Assembly (NCBI RefSeq): GCF_000153225.1
Contig: NZ_CH724148.1
Span: 2,064,842-2,128,841 of the forward strand
Reading direction: 5' to 3'
Source: Polaribacter irgensii 23-P
Lineage (GTDB): Bacteria > Bacteroidota > Bacteroidia > Flavobacteriales > Flavobacteriaceae
DNA: 64,000 nucleotides
This document shows positions 46,222-55,851 of the stretch, piece after piece. How positions within the stretch are numbered: the stretch's first letter is position 1; every line of letters starts with the position of its first letter. The notes beneath the pieces were generated by a model, which was given only the letters and a program-made list of their open reading frames with translations, was not told where the DNA came from and ran no database searches. The translations under genes and the position numbers were made by a program.

Positions 46222-46480
46222 GTTTTTTTTATTTTTAAAATATAATAGCTTAAGGATTGCTTTTTCTTGAAGTAATTACCCCTTCCAACGAAGCTCCGAA
46301 AGAGAAGCTTCATTTATAAAAATAGCAGTTTAAGCAGTATCCGTAAAGTTTGTTCAATTTATCAATGCATAGTTAAAAATTAATCTCCACTTCTAATTGA
46401 AATGTAAAATTTCTATTGATTATGTTTAACATTTGCCAACGTTGAAAAATGCCAGTATTAAAAATGATTTCAAAATCGGT

Positions 46481-47442
46481 CTAAGAAATTAGTTTCACTC
46501 CTTGATTTGCGCAAAGACCAATTAAAAAGTTCTTAAACTTTTTTTCCGCTATATCTTTTAAAACTTCCATTCCAATAGGTACATTTAAACCAAGGTCTAC
46601 ATAAAGCCCTGGTATTTTTTTTATAAAGCCATTGAATACAAAACCAATGAGGTAGCAATCTACAGTGCGATATCCGCGCTGTCTCACTACGTTTGATATA
46701 GCTCTAGATTGACCATAGCTTATAATATAAAAAAAAAGCATTAAATTTTCTTCACGGTCTGCAAATTTTGCACACGCAATATTCCAGCTTTTGGCATATC
46801 TCTCTCTCATTTATTTTACTGTAAGCATCTTGAACCAGGTACCTAATGCCACATAGGTTTCGCGAATAGCAGCATCTTTGACGAATTTTTAGCAGTTCGT
46901 AAACTACTTTCTAACACTCTGTGTTCGGTTGCTTTCTGTTTTGTAATAAAGCTTCACAAGCAATATTCTAGAGTTTGTAAGATTTTGTTTTTCTTGGGTA
47001 TTGTAGCTTTCTTTTAGATTCAATACTGGGAAAATTTGGTCTTCACAATGCGCAACTTCAAATGGCACAAATCCGTTTTTTTTGTTTAAAAATACAGCGT
47101 AATATGCACGCTTGCTGTTCTTTGATAGATGTTTGTTTGTACCTGTTTAATTTTTAAATTATAGATTTTAAAGTGAATGGAACTTTACCGTTTGTCGCAC
47201 CCAAGGCGGCATCCATAAAACTTTTAATTGAACTGATAAGGCTTTTTTGTAGCTGTAGTTTTACTTTTTTTTATCAGTATTTTCCGCACGGCTGAGCTTT
47301 TTTTTTAGGCGCATATCAATGACATTTTTTATATAAAAATTTTGATTTTCAATTTTGAATGTGTTTTTATTTTAGACTAATTTTTTTGTGAAAATCAGCA
47401 ACCAATGCTAAAAAGCAGTAAAATAAGTGTTGTTTTTTTCAT
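46481..47442 (-). pseudogene. decayed secreted-protein gene(s)
   Basis: Protein-like segments are scattered over different frames of the minus strand. From 47442 a signal peptide (MKKTTLILLLFSIGC) is cut by TGA, followed by 'FSQKN' and a stop. Then come 'ENQNFYIKNVIDMRLKKKLS', 'SSIKSFMDAALGATNGKVPF', and 'KNSKRAYYAVFLNKKNGFV' leading to 'LNLKESYNTQ'. At 46810-46481 is an open frame of 109 codons ('ERYAKSWNIACAKFADREEN' to 'LCANQGVKLIS'). At least three frame changes and several stops are needed to join them. I do not recognise the parent family. The 109-codon frame is better read as a remnant than as a gene. Confidence 0.5.
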
Positions 47443-47452
47443 CCTAATACCT

Positions 47453-47843
47453 TTAGATTGCAAGAGTATAATATATTTTAATTTCTCTAATTTCAGGAAT
47501 ATCGTATTTCAGTATCAACGATTTATTTGAAATTGAAAGGATGTACGCCTTTGTAATATCCCCATTTGTAGCTGTCATTAAAATAGAGGTCCCCTTGGTA
47601 TTTAGGAAATACGTTCCTCTTTCTTTTTTACCGGCATACTTTGAGATAAGTATGGTGTTTTCTATAAAAAAGGTAACATCATTTTTTTTCTTTTTATCGG
47701 GTATGTATTTTTTTCCATCAATGGTGTAGTTTTGGAGTTTCCAACTATTGTATCGCTGTAGTCTTTTGTTTTTCGGGTATTGTATGAAGCGCTGATGTTA
47801 TTAAAAAGTAACTAACAGCGATGAGCCAGGTATACATTTTCAT
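47453..47843 (-). pseudogene. small secreted lipocalin-like protein, frameshifted
   Basis: From ATG 47843 a signal peptide frame reads 'MKMYTWLIAVSYFLITSALH' and stops at 47745. A second frame, shifted by one base, continues 'LQRYNSWKLQNYTIDGKKYI', 'NDVTFFIENTILISKY', 'KKERGTYFLNTKGTSILMT' to a TAA at 47455-47453. 'WKL..YTIDGKKY' followed by a strand-rich region resembles the first strands of bacterial lipocalin-like proteins. One indel in the A-rich stretch after 'PEK' would restore a single protein of about 130 residues. Confidence 0.65.
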
Positions 47844-47983
47844 TTAAATTATTTGTTTGATTCTAATTGATGCAACAAATATATTTTAAAAAAAAAAAGG
47901 ATCTTGGCGCTCCCTATAATACCAAACAAAAAAATATGTCTTCTTTTATAGGGAAGACATATTGTAAATGCTTAAACATCTTA

Positions 47984-49117
47984 CTATGAATTCTTTATAT
48001 TAATGTGAGACTTGTGTTGTTTTTTAAATTCGGTAGGTGTCATCTGGGTATGTTTTTTAAAAGCGGTATAAAAAGCAGCTTTGCTATTAAAACCTACATC
48101 CAAATAAATGGAAAATATTGTATTGGGTTTTGGCGCTATAAGTTTCTTTTTAGCAGCTTCGATTCTAAAACTACTAATAAAATCAGGGTAACTCATTTTT
48201 GCGTTCTGGTTGATTGCTTGTGATATGTGATGCACCGATTGGTCTAATTTTTCAGCGACCGTATTCAATTTTAAATCAAACTCTAAATACAGGGATTCTG
48301 TATGTACGAGCATTTTTATTTGCTTAAAAAGAGCCGAAGAATCAGACAAAGAAGATTTTGCATATTTCTGAATCGTAGCGTTGGGTAAATCTTCAAAATT
48401 TCCAGAATATGCAAATACTGGAAAATGCATGATAGAAAAAGCAAATATGAAGAAGAATAAAGTATACACAAGCGTTTCTATTTTCAGGTAAAAGTCAAAG
48501 GCGCCACTGTCTAGACTTCCTAAAATTGTGGTGATAAAGACGATGATCTGTAAGAATATGATGGCGATCATGATGATTTTAATCCACTTGTAAAGATTTT
48601 TTTGACTTTCATTCAGTTTCACTTGAAATGGTGCTTTTTTTAATTTTTTATAGGCAAGACACATCAGTATTATATTCACAGCGCTTACTACACTATTTTC
48701 TACGAACACAAGGATTCCATAGTTTGACGTTTCTAATGCAGCAACAAAATCTTGTAAATTTTGATTGTGATCAAAGGGAAGGAACACCAGAATCCTTAGC
48801 AATGTGTAGACGCCTACGATGGGCATCCATTTCTTTAAATGCAGCTCAGATTTGGTATAAAGGATAATGAAATAGTAAAATAGCAGTCCGGTAAAATGAT
48901 AAAAAAGGTAGGTAACACCCGAATAGGTAGCGGGGATTTGGTTTGTTATTGAAAGTGCATAATCTGCTGCGGTAAACACATAAATTAATAGCAAAGAAGC
49001 CAATACATAGCGAATCTTTTTATTTTCCCCTAGCCCAAATTTATTAAATAAAATAAAAATAATTAAGACACATCCAAAAAGAACACTTAAAACTGGAAAA
49101 ACACTTAATACATTCAT
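47984..49117 (-). CDS. membrane-bound AraC family transcriptional regulator
   Basis: This 377-aa protein has seven hydrophobic segments in residues 1-235 (typical 7TM-like sensor of flavobacterial AraC proteins), then a double HTH at about 265-370 ('LNTVAEKLDQSVHHISQAIN' and 'DVGFNSKAAFYTAFKKHTQM' with 'TPTEFKK'). A membrane-anchored regulator that would bind DNA at the inner face; target unknown. It lies next to decayed genes, so it may have lost its regulon. Confidence 0.92.
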   Translation of the reverse strand: MNVLSVFPVLSVLFGCVLIIFILFNKFGLGENKKIRYVLASLLLIYVFTAADYALSITNQIPATYSGVTYLFYHFTGLLFYYFIILYTKSELHLKKWMPIVGVYTLLRILVFLPFDHNQNLQDFVAALETSNYGILVFVENSVVSAVNIILMCLAYKKLKKAPFQVKLNESQKNLYKWIKIIMIAIIFLQIIVFITTILGSLDSGAFDFYLKIETLVYTLFFFIFAFSIMHFPVFAYSGNFEDLPNATIQKYAKSSLSDSSALFKQIKMLVHTESLYLEFDLKLNTVAEKLDQSVHHISQAINQNAKMSYPDFISSFRIEAAKKKLIAPKPNTIFSIYLDVGFNSKAAFYTAFKKHTQMTPTEFKKQHKSHINIKNS

Positions 49118-49353
49118 GTTGCTAAAATAAAAATTTTCTACAGGAAATAAAGTTTAAATGATTCCTTTTTAATCCATCCCTTTAAAAAAGCAGGAGAGTA
49201 GGAATTTCGATTTTAATCAAAAGTATGGAGTACAATACACGAATAATACGGTACTGGTTCTTCTTCCTTGTTCTCAAAGATCAGCAATTAATCAGATCCA
49301 TTTGTAAAGGTAAAGTCTTACATTTTCACAGGACTTTTTGAGCATTATTAAAG

Positions 49354-49518
49354 ATGGTAAGCGGTATTGAAACGGCCACAGAATTAAACTTTAGCAATCC
49401 TTTAAATTTTGAGACAGATGCGATCGTAACCATTACTGGGGTCTTGAAATTAAACTCCAATAATGTAGCATATTTTAATTATATCTTAGCAGGAGGTGCC
49501 GCAGTGCTTGCGGATTAA
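49354..49518 (+). CDS. small hypothetical frame or gene fragment (54 aa)
   Basis: ATG 49354 to TAA 49518 encodes 'MVSGIETATELNFSNPLNFE ... KLNSNNVAYFNYILAGGAA ... LAD'. Alternating beta-like composition and balanced codon use look more protein-like than the surroundings, but there are no homologues I recognise. Could be the remnant of a larger surface protein. Confidence 0.25.
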   Translation: MVSGIETATELNFSNPLNFETDAIVTITGVLKLNSNNVAYFNYILAGGAAVLAD

Positions 49519-49922
49519 AAAAGTTTTTAAATCAATTTTGAGTAGGTTTTCCTTTTAGCGTGGCGGATGTTTAGACTGAACAAAAATTATCCCATTATTT
49601 GAATTTAATTCCTTTAATATTTTCGCTAATTACTTTAGTTTCTTCAATAGGTCAACAGGATCTTTACACGTTTTATCAAGGTTGAAATAGTCCTTTTTTT
49701 AATTATATACGTATTGATACTCTTAACTAGTTGCGACAGGGATAAGCCAAAACACAACCTTCAAAAAAAATACTGCCAGTTTGAACTTGCGTGCAATACC
49801 TGTAAAACAATCTGTTTTAACATCCCCTATTTTTAGCATTTTAAAAATTCACCCACAAACAAGAACACTTTAAAAACGATTTAAATTTTGTTTGTGCCTT
49901 ATTTATTGTATAAAACCGCAGC

Positions 49923-49944
49923 TAATTCATTTTAAAGTGAATTA
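49923..49944. promoter_or_regulatory. dyad upstream of the homoserine dehydrogenase gene
   Basis: TAATTCA (49923-49929) and TGAATTA (49938-49944) form a perfect 7-bp inverted repeat with an 8-bp spacer, 83 bp before the start codon. A candidate operator, possibly for the Lrp-type regulator at 52511-53008. Confidence 0.4.
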
Positions 49945-50026
49945 TCAGAATGATTTATGGTATTCATAGGAATACACGAATATATGCCTAATTTTGAATC
50001 ATTAAATAGATTAAAAACAACAATCA

Positions 50027-51043
50027 ATGATTAAAATAGTATACGTAGGATTTGGAATTGTATCGCAAGGATTGGCTGAAATAATTTTAGATGTCAATGC
50101 GGTATTGCCAATTTCTAAAGGCACAGAAATACAAACAGTAGGAATACTAGACACGATGAAAGGCTGCAAGATAGATGCGAATGGAATCAATATGCAGGAA
50201 ATACTTAACAATGCACACAAAGGAGATTACAGCCTATTGTCAGAACGCATCGTTGACATCACAAAAGCGATAGAAGAAATTAAGGCAGACATCATTATTG
50301 AAGCCAGCTTTACAGATATTAAAACTGGACAACCTGCAATCGCTCATATGGAAGCCGCATTAAATTCAGGAAAACATGTGGTAACTACCAACAAAGGTCC
50401 CTTTGCTGTAGCATATCAACAGATTTTTAACCTTGCCAAAAAAAATAACAAAACACTCGCAATTGAAGGGACTGTTATGAGTGGCACACCCATTATCAAT
50501 GTCTTAAATACCGGGTTAGTAGGCGCTAAAATTACCGAATTAAGCGGTATTATGAATGGCACTTCAAATTATATTTTAACGCAAATGGAATTGGGCATGT
50601 CTTACGAGAAAGCGCTTTTACAAGCGCAAGAACTAGGGTATGCAGAAGCAAACCCAAAAAACGATGTGGAAGGTTTGGATACTTTGGCAAAGGTACTAAT
50701 TTTAGCAAATGTTGTCTTCAATACACCGTTAGCACATGAAGATATCGCCGTACAGGGGATTTCTAAAATCACCCTCTCAGAGATCAAGGAGGCTTCTTCT
50801 AAAGGCATGAGATGGAAGTTAATTGGTCGTGTTTGGAAAGACAGTCAGCATAAAGTCCATGGAACGGTAGGCCCTATAATGGTGCCAACGAGTGATTCAT
50901 TATATGGCATTTCTGGTGCAAGTAATGCCTTGAAAATCACCTCTGATATTCTCGGAGATACGACTATAATTGGAGCAGGAGCAGGGAAAACAGAAACAGG
51001 TTTTGCCTTGTATAATGACATTATATCCATTATGAATACTTAA
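50027..51043 (+). CDS. homoserine dehydrogenase family protein
   Basis: This 338-aa NAD(P)-dependent enzyme interconverts homoserine and aspartate semialdehyde. The Rossmann loop is 'YVGFGIVSQGLAEII'; the catalytic Lys is in 'VVTTNKGPFA'; 'EGTVMSGTPIIN', 'LSGIMNGTSNYILTQ' and 'DVEGLDTLAKVLILA' are family signatures. It lacks both the aspartokinase domain of ThrA and the C-terminal ACT domain, so it is not feedback-regulated in the usual way. An aldehyde dehydrogenase gene starts 10 bp later, suggesting it works in the oxidative, catabolic direction. Confidence 0.9.
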   Translation: MIKIVYVGFGIVSQGLAEIILDVNAVLPISKGTEIQTVGILDTMKGCKIDANGINMQEILNNAHKGDYSLLSERIVDITKAIEEIKADIIIEASFTDIKTGQPAIAHMEAALNSGKHVVTTNKGPFAVAYQQIFNLAKKNNKTLAIEGTVMSGTPIINVLNTGLVGAKITELSGIMNGTSNYILTQMELGMSYEKALLQAQELGYAEANPKNDVEGLDTLAKVLILANVVFNTPLAHEDIAVQGISKITLSEIKEASSKGMRWKLIGRVWKDSQHKVHGTVGPIMVPTSDSLYGISGASNALKITSDILGDTTIIGAGAGKTETGFALYNDIISIMNT

Positions 51044-51053
51044 AAAAAAACAG

Positions 51054-52457
51054 ATGTTGACAGATACAAAAAAGACAAGTACAATTCCTGTTTATAATAG
51101 TTATACAGGAGAAATCATAGGGTCGGTGCCTCAATCGTCAGAGCAAGATGTAATGAATGCCTTGGACACTGCAAAAAAAGGGGAAGCTATTGGCAAAAAG
51201 ATGCCCGCTTCAGAAAGAATTTCAATTCTTAAAAAAGCAGTTCTTTTAATGGAACAGGAATTTGATGTGTTGGCTAACCTCATCGCAACGGAAGGTATAA
51301 AAACCATCTCACAAGCGAAGAAAGAAGTAACTCGTGCCCTGCAGACAATGCAACTTTCCGCAGAAGAAGCGTCGAGAATCTCAGGAGCTACCATTCCGTT
51401 TAATGCGGTTCCCGGTTCAGAAGATCGAATGGGATATGAGCTCAAATGTCCCATTGGTATTGTTGTAGCCATTACTCCATTTAATGATCCTCTAAATTTA
51501 GTATGTCATAAGCTAGGGCCAGCAATTGCTGCAGGGAATCCAGTAATTCTAAAACCGAGTGATTATACGCCACTAGTGGCAATAAAATTTGGAGAAATTC
51601 TTTTTAAAGCTGGATTGCCGAAAGAAATGCTGAGCATCATTACAGGAGCACCAGAATATTTTGGAGATGCGCTTATTAGTGACGATAGAATACGATTGAT
51701 CAGTTTTACAGGGGGCGTAACCGCAGCAAAAATTATACAGAGAAAAGCAGGACTAAAAAAGATGGTGATGGAACTTGGCTCCAATTCGCCAGTAATCGTG
51801 CTTTCTAATGCAGATTTAGAGGACGCTGTTCAATCTTGTGTCTCAGGAGCATTTTTTGCAAGTGGACAAAACTGTGTGGGTGTGAAACGCGTTTTTGTGG
51901 ATGCGGCTATTTATGACTCTTTTTTAAAGAAGTTTGTCGCACAAACGGCAACCCTAAAAATAGGCGCACCCTTGACAGAAGGAGTTGATATTGGGCCTAT
52001 TATAAGCAAACAAGCCCTCAACGAAATTGATCAATTTGTGATAGAAAGCATAGACCATGGTGCAACGTTGATTGCTGGAGGAAAAAAGATTGGAAATTCC
52101 TATATTCCGACTGTTTTAGTCGCCGATTGTAACAATGATATTGCGAATTGCAAGGAGGTTTTTGGACCTGTTGTCACTATTTCCAAAGTTGAAAATTTAG
52201 AGCAGGCCATTGACTGTTGTAATAAATCTCCTTTTGGCTTGCATGCTGCCGTTTTTACGAATGACATCCAGAACGCTCACAAGGCCATCAATGGTCTAGA
52301 ATGCGCAGGTGTAATGATCAATGATTCTACTGATTATAGAATAGACGCCATGCCTTTTGGTGGTGTTAAGCTGAGTGGAATTGGTAGAGAAGGGGTGAAG
52401 TCTGCGATTGAAGCCATGTCAGAAACAAAAGTGGTATGTTTCAAACTAAAGAAATAA
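51054..52457 (+). CDS. NAD(P)-dependent aldehyde dehydrogenase
   Basis: This 467-aa ALDH superfamily member has catalytic Cys274 in 'ASGQNCVGVKR', general base Glu240 in 'VMELGSNSPVIV', 'SFTGGVTAAKII' of the cofactor site, and C-terminal 'MPFGGVKLSGIGREGV' and 'MSETKVVCF', as in lactaldehyde/phosphonoacetaldehyde-type ALDHs. Coupled to homoserine dehydrogenase (10-bp gap) it could oxidise aspartate semialdehyde to aspartate, but other aldehydes are possible. Confidence 0.92.
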   Translation: MLTDTKKTSTIPVYNSYTGEIIGSVPQSSEQDVMNALDTAKKGEAIGKKMPASERISILKKAVLLMEQEFDVLANLIATEGIKTISQAKKEVTRALQTMQLSAEEASRISGATIPFNAVPGSEDRMGYELKCPIGIVVAITPFNDPLNLVCHKLGPAIAAGNPVILKPSDYTPLVAIKFGEILFKAGLPKEMLSIITGAPEYFGDALISDDRIRLISFTGGVTAAKIIQRKAGLKKMVMELGSNSPVIVLSNADLEDAVQSCVSGAFFASGQNCVGVKRVFVDAAIYDSFLKKFVAQTATLKIGAPLTEGVDIGPIISKQALNEIDQFVIESIDHGATLIAGGKKIGNSYIPTVLVADCNNDIANCKEVFGPVVTISKVENLEQAIDCCNKSPFGLHAAVFTNDIQNAHKAINGLECAGVMINDSTDYRIDAMPFGGVKLSGIGREGVKSAIEAMSETKVVCFKLKK

Positions 52458-52473
52458 AGAAAACCAACAGCAT

Positions 52474-52507
52474 GATAAGAGCCAATTCAATTGAATTGGC
52501 TCTTATC
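52474..52507. terminator. perfect 34-bp palindrome between convergent genes
   Basis: Two 17-nt arms (52474-52490 and 52491-52507) are exact inverted copies without a spacer, between the aldehyde dehydrogenase stop and the convergent Lrp gene stop. As RNA it forms a hairpin on either strand; it lacks a long T tail. Confidence 0.6.
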
Positions 52508-52510
52508 GTT

Positions 52511-53008
52511 CTATTCATGATTCAAGTAAATTGGAAATAACGGGTTTTGTGTAAAATCATAGATCAGGGAAGTTTCCAAGCTTTTCACATAGTCTTTGGT
52601 AACGTGATCCATCAATAAGTCCCGTAAATGGTTTTTATCTCTTACGGCTACATAGAGTAGGAAATCGCTATGACCTGCCAAGTGGTAGGTATTTATAACC
52701 TCTGGTAACAATAACATCGAGTTTTTAAAATCTTCCACTTTTTCTTTTGTGTTTTTTGTCAATTTTATAGAAACCATCGCTTCGATATTGGTGCCTAGTT
52801 TAGAAGAATCTACGAAAGCGTGAAACCCAAAGAATATTTTTTTCTTATTTAGTTTTCGCATTCTTTCAGAGCAGGTAGATTCTGCAATACCCACTGCTGC
52901 AGCAATTTGTTTATTGGACAGTCGCGCATTTTTTTGTAAAAGTCTTATTATTTGCTCGTCCGTTTTGTCTAATTCGTTGTTTTGATTGTATTTCCGAATA
53001 TTCTCCAT
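52511..53008 (-). CDS. Lrp/AsnC family transcriptional regulator
   Basis: This 165-aa protein has an N-terminal HTH ('NKQIAAAVGIAESTCSERMRKL' region) and C-terminal RAM/ACT-like effector domain ('VEDFKNSMLLLPEVINTYH', 'GHSDFLLYVAVRDK'). It converges on the homoserine/aldehyde dehydrogenase operon and is the natural candidate regulator. On its own promoter side, TAATTTTG on the minus strand (53062-53055) fits a -7 element. Confidence 0.92.
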   Translation of the reverse strand: MENIRKYNQNNELDKTDEQIIRLLQKNARLSNKQIAAAVGIAESTCSERMRKLNKKKIFFGFHAFVDSSKLGTNIEAMVSIKLTKNTKEKVEDFKNSMLLLPEVINTYHLAGHSDFLLYVAVRDKNHLRDLLMDHVTKDYVKSLETSLIYDFTQNPLFPIYLNHE

Positions 53009-53650
53009 TGTTGTACTATTTAATTGTTTACATCTACGTTAAAGAACAATATTACAAAATTACATTTAATTTAAAGGTATACATGTTCCGCGTAACAGCT
53101 ATTATTTTACAAGACCTCATAAAAAAAAGTGCATTTATCAGTGCTATTTTGCTGACTTCAGCCCGAATGTTCAAATATTTATGAGCTTAAGCGTCTTTTG
53201 ATTTTTTATAGGATATGCGCTACTTTCTTTTATTCAAGCCAATTTTATAACTCGTATACGTCTCCTTTTTTTTCTTATTGGTTCCTTTTGGTGTCGCTTT
53301 TAAAAAATATTTGATAAAAAGCGGCGGATTCTAGCAGTTTCTTTTTTAGTTCTTCTTAGCTACCTTTTTAAAATAGGATGAAACGGTATGAGATTCACAG
53401 GCTTCTATTTTCTGAAAATATGAGTGTGGGCAAACACACTTTTTAAAAGGACACTATAATAGCACATGGGAAATTGCATTGCAAAACGAATTAAGTTAAG
53501 GACGCATGGTTTTTTGTGAATAAAATTTTAGCTCAATTTAAAACCGTTGCAAATTGGCTTCATTTTAAGAGTATTTATATATAATCGAAGAAAAAGATAA
53601 AAAAGATACATTATTTTTGTTCTTTATTTACTTTTCATTAAATCAAAAAT
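53009..53650. other. intergenic, 642 bp, divergent promoters
   Basis: Apart from a possible -7 box for the Lrp gene at 53055-53062, no gene or structure recognised. Confidence 0.45.
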
Positions 53651-54250
53651 TTGTTACAGAAAATACCACAAGTACCTCAAGAACAATTTACAGATGCAGA
53701 TTATTTTATTTACTGTTTAGAAGCAGTTCCTAATATAGAAACAGACAAGGCTAGCGAAGCGCAAAAAAGTCTAGAACAACTGACCATGCAATACGGTATT
53801 GCCAGTATTTATAAAACATGTGACACGATCGAAGGATTGGAAGATAGCTTAAGTGCGTTGGTTTCAGATGATCACAACTTTAAAGATTACGAAATCATTT
53901 ATTTGGTAATCACTGGTGAAGCAAATAGTGTTTGTTTGAACGGCTATTACTATAGTCTACAAGAAATTGCAGAAATATTTGAAGGGAGATTAAGTGGAAA
54001 GATTGTGCATTTTTCAAACGCAAAAGTACTGGATTTAAGCCGAGAAGAAGCACAATATTTTTTGGATATCACTGGTGCAAAAGGTCTTTCAGGCTATGGT
54101 AATGAACTGAATGAAATAACCAGCGCAAATCTTGACAAAGCTTTTTTTAATTTATTTGAAGAAAATGAAAATATGTTAGAGGTTGTCGAGGAGTTGCATC
54201 AAAAATATTACACTGCCTGTAAACTACTCGATTTTAGATTGTATTATTAA
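53651..54250 (+). CDS. DUF6642-like protein, caspase-like fold without visible catalytic pair
   Basis: This 199-aa protein starts at TTG 53651. 'DDHNFKDYEIIYLVITGEAN' is followed by 'YYSLQEIAEIFEGRLSGKIV', then 'HFSNAKVLDLSREEAQYFL' and 'TGAKGLSGYG'. The order resembles the sheet of caspase/CHAT peptidases ('His-Gly' strand then 'Cys' strand), but neither a catalytic His nor Cys is at the expected spot. I believe it belongs to DUF6642; function unknown. No operon partner. Confidence 0.65.
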   Translation: MLQKIPQVPQEQFTDADYFIYCLEAVPNIETDKASEAQKSLEQLTMQYGIASIYKTCDTIEGLEDSLSALVSDDHNFKDYEIIYLVITGEANSVCLNGYYYSLQEIAEIFEGRLSGKIVHFSNAKVLDLSREEAQYFLDITGAKGLSGYGNELNEITSANLDKAFFNLFEENENMLEVVEELHQKYYTACKLLDFRLYY

Positions 54251-54549
54251 ACCAACGTTTAAGGTTTGAACTTGTAAAATGACTCTTTATTTTAAGTTTA
54301 GAATTTCTAGTGATATTTTAGATTTCGACTGCGCTCAAAATAAATTATACAGCGCATTGTAGCGATCATCTAAATTTTTTAACCAAGACTTTTAAAAAGA
54401 AATGATCTATAGGCGCGGCCAATATTAAAGATACATTTCAAAAGTCACGATCTAAAAACGTATTTGTTTTTGTGCTGGCACATTCCAAATGCCGTAAGTG
54501 ATAGAAATGGAATAAGAGGACTCATAATTCTTGTTTTTAATAGAATCAT

Positions 54550-55716
54550 TTAAATAGCATTGATGCCCGTGATGTCTTTTCCAGTAATTAAAAGATGCAT
54601 TTCGTGGGTTCCTTGGTAGGTAATTAGCGTCTCTAAATTCATCAAATGACGCATAATTGGATACTCTCCGGTGATGCCCATTCCGCCAAGGATTTGTCTT
54701 GCTTCTTTTGCCACTTCCTGCGCCATTGCTACATTATTTCTTTTGGCCATTGATATTTGGGCATGTGTAGCCTTTTGTGCATCCATTAAAACTGCCAATT
54801 GATAGGATAGTAATTGCGCTTTTGTAATTTCTGTAATCATTTCAGCAAGTTTTTTTTGGATCAACTGATAGCTCGCAATAGGTTTTCCAAACTGAATGCG
54901 CTCATTCGCATATTGCAGCGCCGTTTCATAACAATCTAATGCGATCCCTAAACTACCCCAAGCCACCGCATATCTGCCAATATTTAAACAAGAATACGCA
55001 TCTTTAATAGAAGCACTTTTTTCAAGTAACTGCCCTTTGTCCAATGCGGAATTATCAAATGTTAATTCACCGGTATTAGACGCTCTAAAAGACCATTTAT
55101 TCTCAATTTTTGCAGTCGTAAAATTGCTGATATTCGCGGTTTCAACAATGATACCTTGTACTTTATTTTGTTCATTTTTAGCCCAGACGATTGCAATATC
55201 TGCATGAGAGGCATTTCCTATCCACAATTTACTTCCGTTTATAATAATTTTATCCTCGACTATTTTAAAATTGCAATGCATATCAGACGCGTTAGAACCA
55301 AAGTTGGGCTCCGTCAAACCAAAAGAGCCTAAGAGCTCACCTGACGCTAATAATGGCAAATATTTTTGTTTTTGCTCCTCAGAACCAAACTGCCAAATGG
55401 AATACATTACTAAGGATGTTTGAATAGAACTCATAACGCGTATTGCTGTGTCTCCGCGCTCTAGCTCTTGCATCATTAAACCATATGACAAATAATCCAT
55501 GCCGAAACCACCGTATTCTGTCGGTATAATAAGTCCGTATCCTCCAATAGCTGCTAATTGTTTCGACCAGTCTTTTGAAGTACTAGCGGTTTGCGTATAG
55601 TACTCAATAGTTGGCTTTATATCTCTATGTACCCAAGCTCTCGTAGCGTTGCGTATTAACAATTGTTCTTCGGTAAAGTAGCTATCAATATCGTAGTAGT
55701 CTGTATGCTGTTTCAT
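54550..55716 (-). CDS. acyl-CoA dehydrogenase (glutaryl-CoA dehydrogenase-like) with Gln at the catalytic Glu position
   Basis: This 388-aa flavoprotein has 'GSFGLTEPNFGSNASDM' (FAD/substrate loop), 'NIGRYAVAWGSLGIALDCYE' and 'RIQFGKPIASYQLIQKKLAE', all typical of glutaryl-CoA dehydrogenases. The catalytic base of the family is Glu in 'YEGTHDIH'; here the sequence is 'YQGTHEMH' with Gln368 (codon CAA). No alternative Glu appears on the helix used by isovaleryl-CoA dehydrogenase. Alpha-proton abstraction may therefore be lost, or the enzyme does another reaction. Divergent from the LysR gene. Confidence 0.9.
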   Translation of the reverse strand: MKQHTDYYDIDSYFTEEQLLIRNATRAWVHRDIKPTIEYYTQTASTSKDWSKQLAAIGGYGLIIPTEYGGFGMDYLSYGLMMQELERGDTAIRVMSSIQTSLVMYSIWQFGSEEQKQKYLPLLASGELLGSFGLTEPNFGSNASDMHCNFKIVEDKIIINGSKLWIGNASHADIAIVWAKNEQNKVQGIIVETANISNFTTAKIENKWSFRASNTGELTFDNSALDKGQLLEKSASIKDAYSCLNIGRYAVAWGSLGIALDCYETALQYANERIQFGKPIASYQLIQKKLAEMITEITKAQLLSYQLAVLMDAQKATHAQISMAKRNNVAMAQEVAKEARQILGGMGITGEYPIMRHLMNLETLITYQGTHEMHLLITGKDITGINAI

Positions 55717-55851
55717 CTGCTACAAATTTAATTATTTAAAATGATTCTAAATAGCTAAATTTATAATATTTTTGTAAAAATAAGATTTCGCTATTTCGAG
55801 GATAAATATTGAAATTGCAGGAGTATTATAAACACTGTTCATCTTTTCATT

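Larger units (their letters stand above)
49118..50026. other. intergenic, 909 bp
   Basis: Contains one possible 54-codon frame (49354-49518) and a dyad at 49923-49944 upstream of the homoserine dehydrogenase gene; otherwise nothing recognised. Confidence 0.5.

Noticed and set aside
46481..46810. 109-aa protein as an intact gene
   Set aside because: Its likely upstream continuation lies in other frames with stops up to a broken signal peptide at 47442, so a gene remnant is more likely.
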